A DNA stretch of 5,958 bases from Candidatus Methanovirga basalitermitum (lineage in GTDB: Archaea; Methanobacteriota; Methanobacteria; Methanobacteriales; Methanobacteriaceae). A program made the position numbers and the translations under genes. The stretch covers positions 1-5,958 of the forward strand of contig JAISZW010000121.1 of NCBI GenBank assembly GCA_031284445.1. The letters are read 5' to 3'. The notes under the pieces were generated by a model. The model worked only from the letters and a program-made list of their open reading frames with translations, did no database searches and was not told the DNA's origin. Below are positions 1 to 4,876 of this stretch, in pieces (within the stretch, counting starts at the first letter, position 1; the number at the start of each line of letters is the position of its first letter).

Positions 1-2
1 AC

Positions 3-134
3 GAGAAAAAAATTATAAATTCAACTTTTGGAGAAGCTATTTGGGCAACAGGAGGTCTTGAAAATTTTTTCGTTGGTTTAATAGCTATTGGTGAGTTAAT
101 TATTGTAAGAAGAGTAAGAAAAGTAGATAAATAG
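3..134 (+). CDS. C-terminal end of an unidentified membrane protein (5' partial)
   Basis: An open frame enters from the left edge and stops at TAG 132-134, giving the last 43 residues of a protein whose start lies outside the window. The visible part has a hydrophobic segment, FFVGLIAIGELIIV, followed directly by a basic tail (RRVRKVDK). This fits a final transmembrane helix with its C-terminus in the cytoplasm. I do not recognise the family. The reading frame has the same A/T-rich codon use as the eha genes. About 150 bases and a likely promoter separate it from ehaA, so it is probably not part of the eha transcript. The copy of ATAGCTAT at 81 lies in frame (Leu-Ile-Ala-Ile), and another copy at 131 spans the stop codon. 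The frame is well supported; the function is unknown. Confidence 0.6.
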   Translation, partial: EKKIINSTFGEAIWATGGLENFFVGLIAIGELIIVRRVRKVDK

Positions 135-168
135 CTATTTAACAAAATATTCTAAAATCGTGGTCATG

Positions 169-174
169 TTTTTT
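169..174 (+). terminator. Possible oligo-T terminator of the upstream gene
   Basis: A run of six T lies 35 bases after the stop of the upstream gene, and a second run of seven T follows at 221-227. Archaeal RNA polymerase commonly terminates at such T tracts without a hairpin. In a sequence this AT-rich, T runs are frequent, so this is only a weak call. Confidence 0.25.
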
Positions 175-181
175 AAATAAT

Positions 182-193
182 AAAATTTATAAG
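182..193 (+). promoter_or_regulatory. Candidate TATA box/BRE for the ehaA operon
   Basis: AAAATTTATAAG matches the archaeal pattern of an A-rich BRE followed by TTTATA. Transcription would be expected about 25 bases downstream, near 212-216, leaving a leader of about 70 bases before ehaA. That leader would contain the T7 tract at 221-227 and the two AATTCTCAATG repeats. No other element of equal quality lies closer to the gene. AT-rich background makes chance matches likely. Confidence 0.4.
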
Positions 194-229
194 TTGTGAA
201 AGTGATAGTATAATAATAGATTTTTTTGA

Positions 230-264
230 AATTCTCAATGTTGAATTTTAAACAATTCTCAATG
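230..264 (+). repeat. Two 11-bp direct repeats before ehaA, possible operator
   Basis: AATTCTCAATG occurs at 230-240 and again, identical, at 254-264, with a 24-bp period. The first copy is also part of TTGAAATTCTCAA (227-239), which has TTGA/TCAA inverted ends. The pair sits between the probable transcription start and the ehaA start codon. This is a common arrangement for a repressor or leader-binding site, but no regulator can be named from the sequence. Confidence 0.4.
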
Positions 265-283
265 AAAAACTGAAGTAATAATT

Positions 284-592
284 ATGGTAATTAACAATAT
301 CGCAGAAATGTATATACTTTTGAATTATTTAATAGCTATTATCATATCTATAATAACAGCTATTTTATTAAAGTTACCTATAGTTCCAGAAAGTCCAAAA
401 AGGTTTTCTTGGACTAAAAGTGCACTATTTCCAACTCCAATAATAACTATTGGAATTTTAGCTATTGCATATTCAATGAAATTATTTTGGATCTATAACG
501 GTATTCTTTTAGCTGTTATAATATCTATTTTATCTGGATTTTTTGTAAAATATCTATTTGATTATATATTTCCTAAACCTAACATGGGGTGA
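284..592 (+). CDS. ehaA: Energy-converting hydrogenase A subunit A (EhaA)
   Basis: This encodes a 102-residue integral membrane protein, assigned as EhaA, the first subunit of the Eha membrane [NiFe] hydrogenase. Three hydrophobic segments are visible, at about residues 8-31, 48-67 and 70-95. A short polar loop between the first two contains PESPKRF. The size and the position directly before ehaB fit EhaA; its individual function within the complex is not known. The ATG at 284 is the first possible start after an in-frame TGA at 263-265. No good ribosome binding site precedes it, and an ATG at 308 (residue 9) is an alternative. The stop overlaps the ribosome binding site of ehaB, so the two are translationally linked. 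The assignment rests mainly on gene order and size, since this subunit is poorly conserved. Confidence 0.8.
   Translation: MVINNIAEMYILLNYLIAIIISIITAILLKLPIVPESPKRFSWTKSALFPTPIITIGILAIAYSMKLFWIYNGILLAVIISILSGFFVKYLFDYIFPKPNMG
587..592 (+). promoter_or_regulatory. Ribosome binding site that sets the ehaB start
   Basis: GGGTGA lies five bases before ATG 598 and overlaps the last codons of ehaA. A GTG at 589 also opens the frame, but it lies inside this Shine-Dalgarno sequence and has no site of its own, so ATG 598 is the better start. Confidence 0.6.
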
Positions 593-597
593 ATTTA

Positions 598-1098
598 ATG
601 AATGAAATAATCGGAGTGATCTTTGCATCAATTATTTCATGGCTAAATTTTGTAGTAATTGATACATACTTTGGATTACCAGAAGCACCAGGTGTTAAAG
701 GAGCTGAAACTGTAGGATACTCAATAAAAAAGAGAGGAGGAAATTTATCTGGAGGATTTTTCCAAGGAAATGTTTTATGTTCTCCTGATGCTTCAGCAGG
801 AACATTACTTGCCTCAATGGGTGTAATGCTCTTAGGTTTTCAAGGTGGTTTAATAGCTACTTTAATAGTCTACATTGGTAACAGATTATGTGCTGATCCA
901 GGTTATGCTGGAACAATAGGAGCATTATCAGCAACAATAATAGTAATTTTAGGTTCATACATTGGTTTAACACCTTTAATGTTTGTGGTTGGTATGGTAA
1001 TAGCTATTACTACAATTCAAGGATTAGATCACATATATTCATCGAAACTTTTAGGGTTAATAGCCAAGAAATTAAATAAAAAGACTAAATTAAAATAA
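598..1098 (+). CDS. ehaB: Energy-converting hydrogenase A subunit B (EhaB)
   Basis: This encodes a 166-residue membrane subunit of Eha. An N-terminal helix (about 2-22) is followed by a glycine-rich stretch at 31-69 containing KKRGGNLSGG and GNVLCSPDASAG. Three further helices follow at about 70-94, 103-122 and 126-142, and then a strongly basic C-terminal tail. Two cysteines (Cys61 in LCSPD and Cys98 in NRLCADPG) sit in the most conserved-looking, Gly- and Asp-rich parts, where a structural or ligand role is possible but unproven. The length and this motif-rich middle fit EhaB, and the neighbours are ehaA and ehaC. ATG 598 is chosen because of the GGGTGA site; GTG 589 would add three residues. 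The biochemical role of EhaB is not established. The gap to ehaC is 22 bases. Confidence 0.88.
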   Translation: MNEIIGVIFASIISWLNFVVIDTYFGLPEAPGVKGAETVGYSIKKRGGNLSGGFFQGNVLCSPDASAGTLLASMGVMLLGFQGGLIATLIVYIGNRLCADPGYAGTIGALSATIIVILGSYIGLTPLMFVVGMVIAITTIQGLDHIYSSKLLGLIAKKLNKKTKLK

Positions 1099-1120
1099 AC
1101 TTAATATCATAGTTGATTTT

Positions 1121-1372
1121 ATGATAGAAAAAATAATTGGGATAATAGTCATTTTAATGGCTGTAAGAGCTTTTATAACTAAAAATATGGTTGAACGAGT
1201 ACTCTATATTAATGTTATAGATTTTGGTCTATCAGCATTAATAGCTATTTATATTAATACTCCATTTGGTTTTATCGTAGGATCTACCTTTTTCATAACA
1301 TCTACAATATCATCTAATGCAATAGCATATAGCTTCAAACTTTTAAAAAAAGATTTTGAGGTGAAAAAATGA
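1121..1372 (+). CDS. ehaC: Energy-converting hydrogenase A subunit C (EhaC)
   Basis: This encodes an 83-residue hydrophobic protein with three probable helices (about 2-19, 28-46 and 48-68) and a basic C-terminus. It is assigned as EhaC, which I associate with the DUF2109 family. Residues 24-46 (ERVLYINVIDFGLSALIA) resemble, by eye, the DRV-x-ALD region of the MrpF/MnhF antiporter subunit. This suggests an Mrp-like origin, but it is only inference. A weak site, GTTGAT at 1112-1117, precedes ATG 1121. The stop codon overlaps the ehaD start as ATGA (1369-1372), a typical sign of translational coupling. No function beyond being a membrane subunit of the complex is known. Confidence 0.85.
   Translation: MIEKIIGIIVILMAVRAFITKNMVERVLYINVIDFGLSALIAIYINTPFGFIVGSTFFITSTISSNAIAYSFKLLKKDFEVKK
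1358..1364 (+). promoter_or_regulatory. Strong ribosome binding site for ehaD
   Basis: GAGGTGA, nearly the full complement of an archaeal 16S rRNA tail, lies four bases before ATG 1369 and inside the end of ehaC. It fixes the ehaD start and is the best Shine-Dalgarno sequence in the window. Confidence 0.7.
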
Positions 1373-1650
1373 ATGTATTGGATTTCATAACTCTAACAAA
1401 TATTTCAATTATTTTAATGGGTAGTGGGGCATTAGGAATAATGTTTTTAGTTGAACCATTAGATAAGATAATCATGTTATCTTTATTAGAGGGAGGGTTA
1501 TTTGGAGCTGTCGTTTCATTTAAATATCTTGATGTAGCTTTTGTCATTGCTCTTTTAAGCCCTGTTTCAATTTTTGTTTTTTTACTTGCTCTTATTAAAA
1601 TTAATGAAATAAGAAGTAAAAAAGATGATAGAGATGATGATTATGTTTGA
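1369..1650 (+). CDS. ehaD: Energy-converting hydrogenase A subunit D (EhaD)
   Basis: This encodes a 93-residue membrane protein with three helices (about 9-28, 33-51 and 54-77) and a highly charged tail (RSKKDDRDDD). It is assigned as EhaD from order and size; I associate it with DUF2108. The segment from about 29 to 77 (EPLDKIIMLSLLEGG, then DVAFVIALLSPVSIF) follows the pattern of the MbhD/MrpA C-terminal domain, where an APDVALTEA-type motif is usual. Here DVA is kept but the Glu of that motif is not seen. That relation is an alignment by eye. ATG 1369 is supported by GAGGTGA, and the gene overlaps ehaC by four bases. Its end overlaps ehaE, so it is embedded in a translationally coupled run. 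Confidence 0.85.
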   Translation: MNVLDFITLTNISIILMGSGALGIMFLVEPLDKIIMLSLLEGGLFGAVVSFKYLDVAFVIALLSPVSIFVFLLALIKINEIRSKKDDRDDDYV

Positions 1651-1903
1651 ATTAAATATTTGGTTCTATACTGGTTGTATTCTAACTATTATTGGAAGTT
1701 TAGCAACTGTATGGGGTTCTGGAGTTAAAGATCCAATTGTTAGAACATTAAATACTGAAATTCCGAGTGTTGGAGTATCATTAATACTTTTAACATATAA
1801 TCACACACTCGCTCTTTTAACTTTTGTTGCAACGAGTGTTGTTATTTCTTTAATTTTACTTAGAGCAATTACTCGTTTAGAGGAAATTGGTACTGAAATA
1901 TAA
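1643..1903 (+). CDS. ehaE: Energy-converting hydrogenase A subunit E (EhaE)
   Basis: This encodes a membrane protein of 86 residues from the start chosen here, assigned as EhaE (a family I associate with DUF2107). It has one helix at about 5-25, a polar hinge with VKDPIVRTLNTEIPSVG, and one or two helices at about 42-74. The G-x-x-x-x-IGS ... DP-x-x-R ... VGVSLILL pattern is reminiscent of MrpG/MnhG; this is inference. The start is uncertain: in-frame ATGs occur at 1625, 1634, 1637 and 1643. I chose 1643 because the preceding GATGAT can serve as a weak binding site and the overlap with ehaD is then only eight bases. ATG 1625 would add six residues (MIEMMI). It lies between ehaD and ehaF. Confidence 0.8.
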   Translation: MFELNIWFYTGCILTIIGSLATVWGSGVKDPIVRTLNTEIPSVGVSLILLTYNHTLALLTFVATSVVISLILLRAITRLEEIGTEI

Positions 1904-1930
1904 AGGTGGAGTCATTGACTTAGAGGTTGG
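1902..1930 (+). promoter_or_regulatory. Two tandem ribosome binding sites before ehaF
   Basis: AAAGGTGGA at 1902-1910 overlaps the ehaE stop, and a weaker GAGGTT at 1923-1928 lies five bases before ATG 1934. The stronger site is 23 bases from the ehaF start, too far to serve it directly. A frame beginning with ATT at 1914 would end at TAG 1941-1943, inside the start of ehaF. GAGGTT is taken as the site for ehaF. Confidence 0.45.
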
Positions 1931-1933
1931 ATT

Positions 1934-2419
1934 ATGGATTTAGGTGAATTTTGGAATAAGTCGGCAAACCCTGATAGAATCCCACGAATTTTTGCATTAA
2001 TATTAGGATTATCCTTAATAGCTGGATTATTTGTACCTTTTAGCTTAAATAATGATCAAATTTATTCACGACCAGCTCCTCAAGAACAGATGCTTGCTGG
2101 TGATAGAATCGCACCTTATGATAGAGGAGGAGAAATATTACAAACACCTGGAATTACAGCTGCACAATACCCCCAATATAGCGAAAAAATTGGCATGATA
2201 AATTCGTATATGTCTCCAATAGCTTATAATCTTAAGGAAAATTCACCCTACTTTGGAACATCAATTTATTCATCGCCTGGAGGCTTAATCGATGAGATAT
2301 TATATTACACAAGAGGATTTGACACAATATTGGAATCAACCATTTTAATGATGTCATTTATCATTGCCTCTTGGTTAGCCTTAAACTTCACTATGAGTAG
2401 AAAAAAGAAGAATGATTAG
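1934..2419 (+). CDS. ehaF: Energy-converting hydrogenase A subunit F (EhaF)
   Basis: This encodes a 161-residue subunit with two helices (about 18-37 and 132-153) bracketing a polar domain of about 95 residues rich in Tyr, Pro and Ser. The basic tail (SRKKKND) and the charged N-terminus suggest both ends are cytoplasmic and the central domain lies outside the membrane. The segment RGFDTILESTIL (about 127-138) closely matches the RG-x-DT-x-x-E-x-TVL signature of MbhE and the MrpA C-terminus, so EhaF looks like an MbhE-type subunit with an extra external loop. I associate the family with DUF2106. An in-frame TGA at 1916-1918 excludes an upstream start. The gap to ehaG is 21 bases. The assignment is firm from size and order; the role of the external loop is unknown. 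Confidence 0.87.
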   Translation: MDLGEFWNKSANPDRIPRIFALILGLSLIAGLFVPFSLNNDQIYSRPAPQEQMLAGDRIAPYDRGGEILQTPGITAAQYPQYSEKIGMINSYMSPIAYNLKENSPYFGTSIYSSPGGLIDEILYYTRGFDTILESTILMMSFIIASWLALNFTMSRKKKND

Positions 2420-2440
2420 TAAAATTATTGGAGTAATACC

Positions 2441-3109
2441 ATGCTCGTACCTGAATTTGTTCCACAAATATTTTGTTCATTGTATTTACCTGCGATTTAT
2501 ACTGGATTTATTGTAGGATTCATTGGACTTATTGGAATAGCTATTAACAAAAGTGATATTCATGTGTTAATACTTACAGATATAGTTGGATTAGCTATGT
2601 TAATAGTTGTTGGTGCAGTTGGAACAGATTTAGCTGAAGCACTTATATTACCAGGTTTAGTTGTTGAACTTGCAGAGATATTAGCAATATCTGAGATCTT
2701 AATCTCACGAGAAATGAGGAAAAAAGGAAAAAACAGTTCACTATTTCCAATTCCTTATGTTTTTGATATGGAAGTCATGACAACAGCTCCTAACTTCTTA
2801 TCATTAATATTAATAGGGTATGGTATATTTTTGACTGGATTTACTGGTGGTGCAGTAGCAGGTGGAGGCATACTATTATATGTATTACCAAAAAAAGCAA
2901 GAGGGTTACCAATCGTTCTAATTGATGGTATTGGAGCCATTTCAGGTATTGCATGGTGTTTATGGATAGTTGGATTTCTACTATTTTTCATAACACCTGA
3001 TCTTTGGCTATTAAGCCTATTTTTAGCTGCATTTGGATTACTACTTAAAGTAGCCTCTAAAATGGGATTAATAGGTACAATGATAAGAGAAGAATTTAGG
3101 AGAAAGTAG
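2441..3109 (+). CDS. ehaG: Energy-converting hydrogenase A subunit G (EhaG)
   Basis: This encodes a 222-residue polytopic membrane protein with about six helices (roughly 12-35, 42-61, 64-88, 119-149, 163-185 and 187-207). A polar basic loop lies near 90-110 (REMRKKGKNSS). It is assigned as EhaG, which I associate with DUF2105. The first three helices, with acidic residues buried in ELAEILAISEI, resemble the NuoK/MrpC/HyfE type of small ion-channel subunit; this is by eye. The second half, rich in glycine (GFTGGAVAGGG), has no counterpart I can name. TTGGAG at 2428-2433 precedes ATG 2441 by seven bases. This is the last gene of the tight ehaA-G run. A hairpin follows 17 bases after the stop, and the next gene is 782 bases away. 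Confidence 0.87.
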   Translation: MLVPEFVPQIFCSLYLPAIYTGFIVGFIGLIGIAINKSDIHVLILTDIVGLAMLIVVGAVGTDLAEALILPGLVVELAEILAISEILISREMRKKGKNSSLFPIPYVFDMEVMTTAPNFLSLILIGYGIFLTGFTGGAVAGGGILLYVLPKKARGLPIVLIDGIGAISGIAWCLWIVGFLLFFITPDLWLLSLFLAAFGLLLKVASKMGLIGTMIREEFRRK

Positions 3110-3126
3110 ATTCAAACTTTTAGAAC

Positions 3127-3145
3127 GAAGAATTATAGATTCTTC
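3127..3145 (+). terminator. Hairpin after ehaG, possible terminator
   Basis: GAAGAAT (3127-3133) and ATTCTTC (3139-3145) form a perfect 7-bp stem with a 5-base loop, 17 bases after the ehaG stop. It is followed by TAAATTTTCTTTC, which is T-rich but not a clean T run. It could end or protect the ehaA-G transcript. Archaeal terminators do not need hairpins, so an RNA 3'-end stabilising role is equally possible. Confidence 0.4.
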
Positions 3146-3211
3146 TAAATTTTCTTTCGAAGATGCTGTTGCACAATTCAAATTTTAAATTTTGATTAGA
3201 AAAGATATTTA

Positions 3212-3222
3212 ATTTATATAAC
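3212..3222 (+). promoter_or_regulatory. TATA-like element in the ehaG-ehaH gap
   Basis: ATTTATATAAC is a good match to the methanogen TATA consensus TTTATATA. No intact gene follows. The first ATG downstream (3281) gives nine codons only. If it is real, it may be the orphaned promoter of the decayed gene at 3367-3581. Confidence 0.3.
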
Positions 3223-3366
3223 AATTAAAAACTATTTATAAATAAAAATAAACTATTATAATAATTTAAATTAGAAATAAATGAATTTACATTGTCACCA
3301 GAATGATTAAGTAGCTTAAATCATGGAAAATTTTTAAATTGATTACATTGTCTTATTTTTATCTAA

Positions 3367-3581
3367 ATCATTGTTAATAGTACTGCTGATGGTAATGGTG
3401 TAGTTGACTTATCAACCACAATTCATCTTTTTAATAGTGTTGGTAGCTTTCAATTATCATTGGATCAAAATCGTCAACCATATAAAACTGTAAAGACAAA
3501 TTGCTTATAGGTGTTGGTTTGCTTGCGATAATGCTTATATTTATTGACTTACACCTATTTAAAGATTTTTACTATCTTTAA
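3367..3581 (+). pseudogene. Remnant of a surface (adhesin-like) or other membrane-anchored protein gene
   Basis: One frame is open from 3367 to TAG 3508-3510, without a start codon. It reads NSTADGNGVVDLSTTIHL followed by FNSVGSFQLSLDQNRQ. The ADGNGVVDLST-type phrase recalls the Ig-like repeats of methanogen adhesin-like proteins, but I cannot confirm this. Just before that stop, another frame becomes meaningful (about 3492-3581) and reads KDKLLIGVGLLAIMLIFIDL, a hydrophobic helix, ending at TAA 3579-3581 within a perfect hairpin. Together they look like an extracellular repeat domain followed, after a frameshift, by a membrane anchor or the start of a second membrane protein. No start or ribosome binding site survives. 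It is probably a decayed insertion between ehaG and ehaH. Confidence 0.4.
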
Positions 3582-3582
3582 A
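3558..3582 (+). terminator. Perfect 9-bp hairpin at the end of the pseudogene
   Basis: TTTAAAGAT (3558-3566) pairs exactly with ATCTTTAAA (3574-3582) around a 7-base loop. It overlaps the TAA that ends the hydrophobic frame of the remnant gene. The placement suggests the old 3' end or terminator of that gene, still intact although the gene is not. All pairs but one are A-T, so the structure is weak. Confidence 0.35.
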
Positions 3583-3817
3583 CATTATTTTAAATCAAAA
3601 TAAAAGATATTACAAAATTTTTACTCTATCATATGGATTCTTTACAGTATTTGTAGTAAAGTATTTATAAGATACATTTGTATATTTTTAAAGTGTAGTT
3701 TAAATTATTGGCTTTCATACACACTTTTAGAGGATATTATGTATTTTTTTTATATTTATCCATAATTGTTCTATTAGATTAATATTTAAAATTTGCATAT
3801 AATCATTTATAAACATG

Positions 3818-3829
3818 TTTTATATATAG
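3818..3829 (+). promoter_or_regulatory. Strong TATA box for an ehaH-initiated transcript
   Basis: TTTTATATATAG is an excellent archaeal TATA box. With initiation about 25 bases downstream, near 3848, the ehaH leader would be about 44 bases and contain the GGGG binding site. A second, weaker TTTATAAA lies at 3806-3813. This supports a separate transcription unit starting at ehaH. Confidence 0.5.
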
Positions 3830-3891
3830 AATAGTTATAAATTAAAATAGTAATTCATTTTTCAAAGTTTGAAGCAGTTTGGGGAAATAAA

Positions 3892-4563
3892 ATGGAGATT
3901 GGAAGTTTAGGCGGGAACTTAATGGGTATTATACCCCTAGGAGATATTGTCCTGTATTTAACTCCACTACACCTGTTCATGTTTATAGCAATACTAATGT
4001 TTACTTTTTTAATAGCTATCAGTAGAACTGAAACTCAAGTTGAAGCAAGGTTTGGTGATTTAAAAGATTATAAGTTGAGTGTTGGGCTTGCTGAATTTAA
4101 AACTCGGAGATTTTTAGCTATTATTTGTGGAATAGCTACAGCAGGTGCTATGATTACAGGTGACTTATTTAACTTTATATTGTTTGTTGCTTTAACTGGA
4201 ATAGTTAACATTGGTATAGTTTCAGCTGTTAGGCAAATTGATGTTTTAAATGCAGCATTTCAATATGGTTTAATAGCTATGATGGCATCATTGCCTTTGT
4301 TTGGTGGAGGAGCAATAATTTTAGCAGCGACAGGTACTTTAAGTCTTTTTGAGCTAGCAAAATTCACATCCAATTCAATGGTTCTTTTTGGATCTATACT
4401 ATTATTAATTGGAGTAGCTGGAGAAACAGGTATAGCACCATTTTTTGCTACTAAAGCAGAGATGTTTAGAACTCCAGGTTCACCATTTATATTAATAATA
4501 CATTTAAGTTCACTATTCATGATAATTAGAGCAATTGAAATATTTTTAGTAATTCTTACATGA
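3892..4563 (+). CDS. ehaH: Energy-converting hydrogenase A subunit H (EhaH), half-length NuoL/M/N-type subunit
   Basis: This encodes a 223-residue membrane subunit related to the ion-translocating NuoL/M/N, HyfB and MrpD family, but about half the usual length. Recognisable blocks are TGDLFNFILF (89-98, TM5 region), NAAFQYGLIAMM then AATGTLSLFELA (120-156), and GETGIAPFF then H204 in LIIHLSS (177-208), matching the family's GK-x-x-x-x-PFH ... LIH block. At the sites where relatives carry the TM5 Glu and the TM7 Lys, I read Ala100 and Glu178; His204 is kept. Other charged membrane residues include Lys188 and Glu190. The role is ion transfer coupled to ferredoxin reduction. GGGG at 3881-3884, seven bases before ATG 3892, supports the start; ATG 3922 (residue 11) is less likely. 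It lies after the 782-bp gap with its own TATA box. Confidence 0.88.
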   Translation: MEIGSLGGNLMGIIPLGDIVLYLTPLHLFMFIAILMFTFLIAISRTETQVEARFGDLKDYKLSVGLAEFKTRRFLAIICGIATAGAMITGDLFNFILFVALTGIVNIGIVSAVRQIDVLNAAFQYGLIAMMASLPLFGGGAIILAATGTLSLFELAKFTSNSMVLFGSILLLIGVAGETGIAPFFATKAEMFRTPGSPFILIIHLSSLFMIIRAIEIFLVILT

Positions 4564-4630
4564 TGAGTAAATAGAAAATTATATTATATTTAGGATTTTT
4601 GTTATAAAAGTTAAATATAAGGTTGTAGAA

Positions 4631-4846
4631 ATGAGAACTTTGGTTAAATATGGATATGTAACATTTACAATATCAACTTTACTCATATTATATTGTTTGA
4701 TATTCGATCCTGAAAGTTGGATAGTTTATAGTGTAGCTATTGTATTCATTCCATTATTCATTCTTTCATTCGGTTTAATAGCTATGGCAACACCTGAAAA
4801 AGATGAAGAAGAGGATAGAGTAAACGAACCATTTATTGGATATTAA
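4631..4846 (+). CDS. ehaI: Energy-converting hydrogenase A subunit I (EhaI)
   Basis: This encodes a 71-residue protein with two helices (about 8-26 and 29-52) and a strongly acidic C-terminal tail (PEKDEEEDRVNEP). It is assigned as EhaI from its small size and its place between ehaH and ehaJ; the family may be DUF2104. The tail probably faces the cytoplasm, given the basic N-terminus (MRTLVK). Its function in the complex is unknown. AAGGTTG at 4619-4625 is a weak binding site before ATG 4631. The 67-base gap after ehaH is longer than elsewhere in the operon and contains GTTATAAAAG, a possible extra TATA element, but nothing firm. The copy of ATAGCTAT at 4778 lies in frame as Ile-Ala-Met. Confidence 0.82.
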   Translation: MRTLVKYGYVTFTISTLLILYCLIFDPESWIVYSVAIVFIPLFILSFGLIAMATPEKDEEEDRVNEPFIGY

Positions 4847-4864
4847 TACCAAACTATTGTCTCT

Positions 4865-4872
4865 GATGTGAT
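4865..4872 (+). promoter_or_regulatory. Ribosome binding site that sets the ehaJ start
   Basis: GATGTGAT differs by one base from GAGGTGAT and ends four bases before ATG 4877. The GTG at 4868 lies inside it, so GTG is unlikely to be the start. This is the same situation as GTG 589 in ehaB. Confidence 0.5.
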
Positions 4873-4876
4873 TAGC

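Larger units (their letters stand above)
3110..3891 (+). other. 782-bp stretch splitting ehaG from ehaH, no intact gene
   Basis: This region is richer in A/T than its surroundings and has stops in all frames. In order it holds a hairpin (3127-3145), a TATA-like element (3212-3222), a 10-bp direct repeat TTACATTGTC (3287-3296 and 3343-3352), a decayed coding fragment (3367-3581), a 9-bp hairpin (3558-3582), a T8 run (3744-3751) and a strong TATA box (3818-3829) serving ehaH. A tiny frame at 3739 with an upstream GAGGAT gives only eight codons. The layout reads as a former gene, inserted between two operon genes and now eroded. The eha genes on either side are intact. Confidence 0.65.

Noticed and set aside
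589..597. GTG start for ehaB
   Set aside because: The GTG lies inside the GGGTGA ribosome binding site, which is correctly spaced for ATG 598.
1335..1547. Open frame of 70 codons on the minus strand
   Set aside because: It lies fully opposite ehaC and ehaD, has no ribosome binding site and encodes no recognisable domain. It is a shadow of the + strand genes.
2755..2991. Open frame of 78 codons on the minus strand
   Set aside because: It lies opposite the middle of ehaG. Its Pro/Asn-rich composition is what the complement of membrane-helix codons gives, and no start signal is present.
3287..3352. Direct repeat TTACATTGTC (two copies, 56 bp apart) as a target-site duplication
   Set aside because: The sequence between the copies has no inverted ends or coding potential, and the copies do not flank the pseudogene. 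A 10-bp repeat in AT-rich DNA can arise by chance.
3690..3727. Inverted repeat AAAGTGT/ACACTTT as a terminator or riboswitch
   Set aside because: The stem is 7 bp with a 24-base loop and has no adjoining conserved motif. It is too weak to call.
3110..3891. CRISPR array, tRNA or other structured RNA gene in the large gap
   Set aside because: No regularly spaced repeats, no tRNA-like T-arm or acceptor pairing and no G/C-rich island typical of structured RNA in AT-rich archaea were seen.
4260..4520. Open frame of 86 codons on the minus strand
   Set aside because: It lies opposite ehaH within a clearly homologous coding region, with low-complexity shadow composition.
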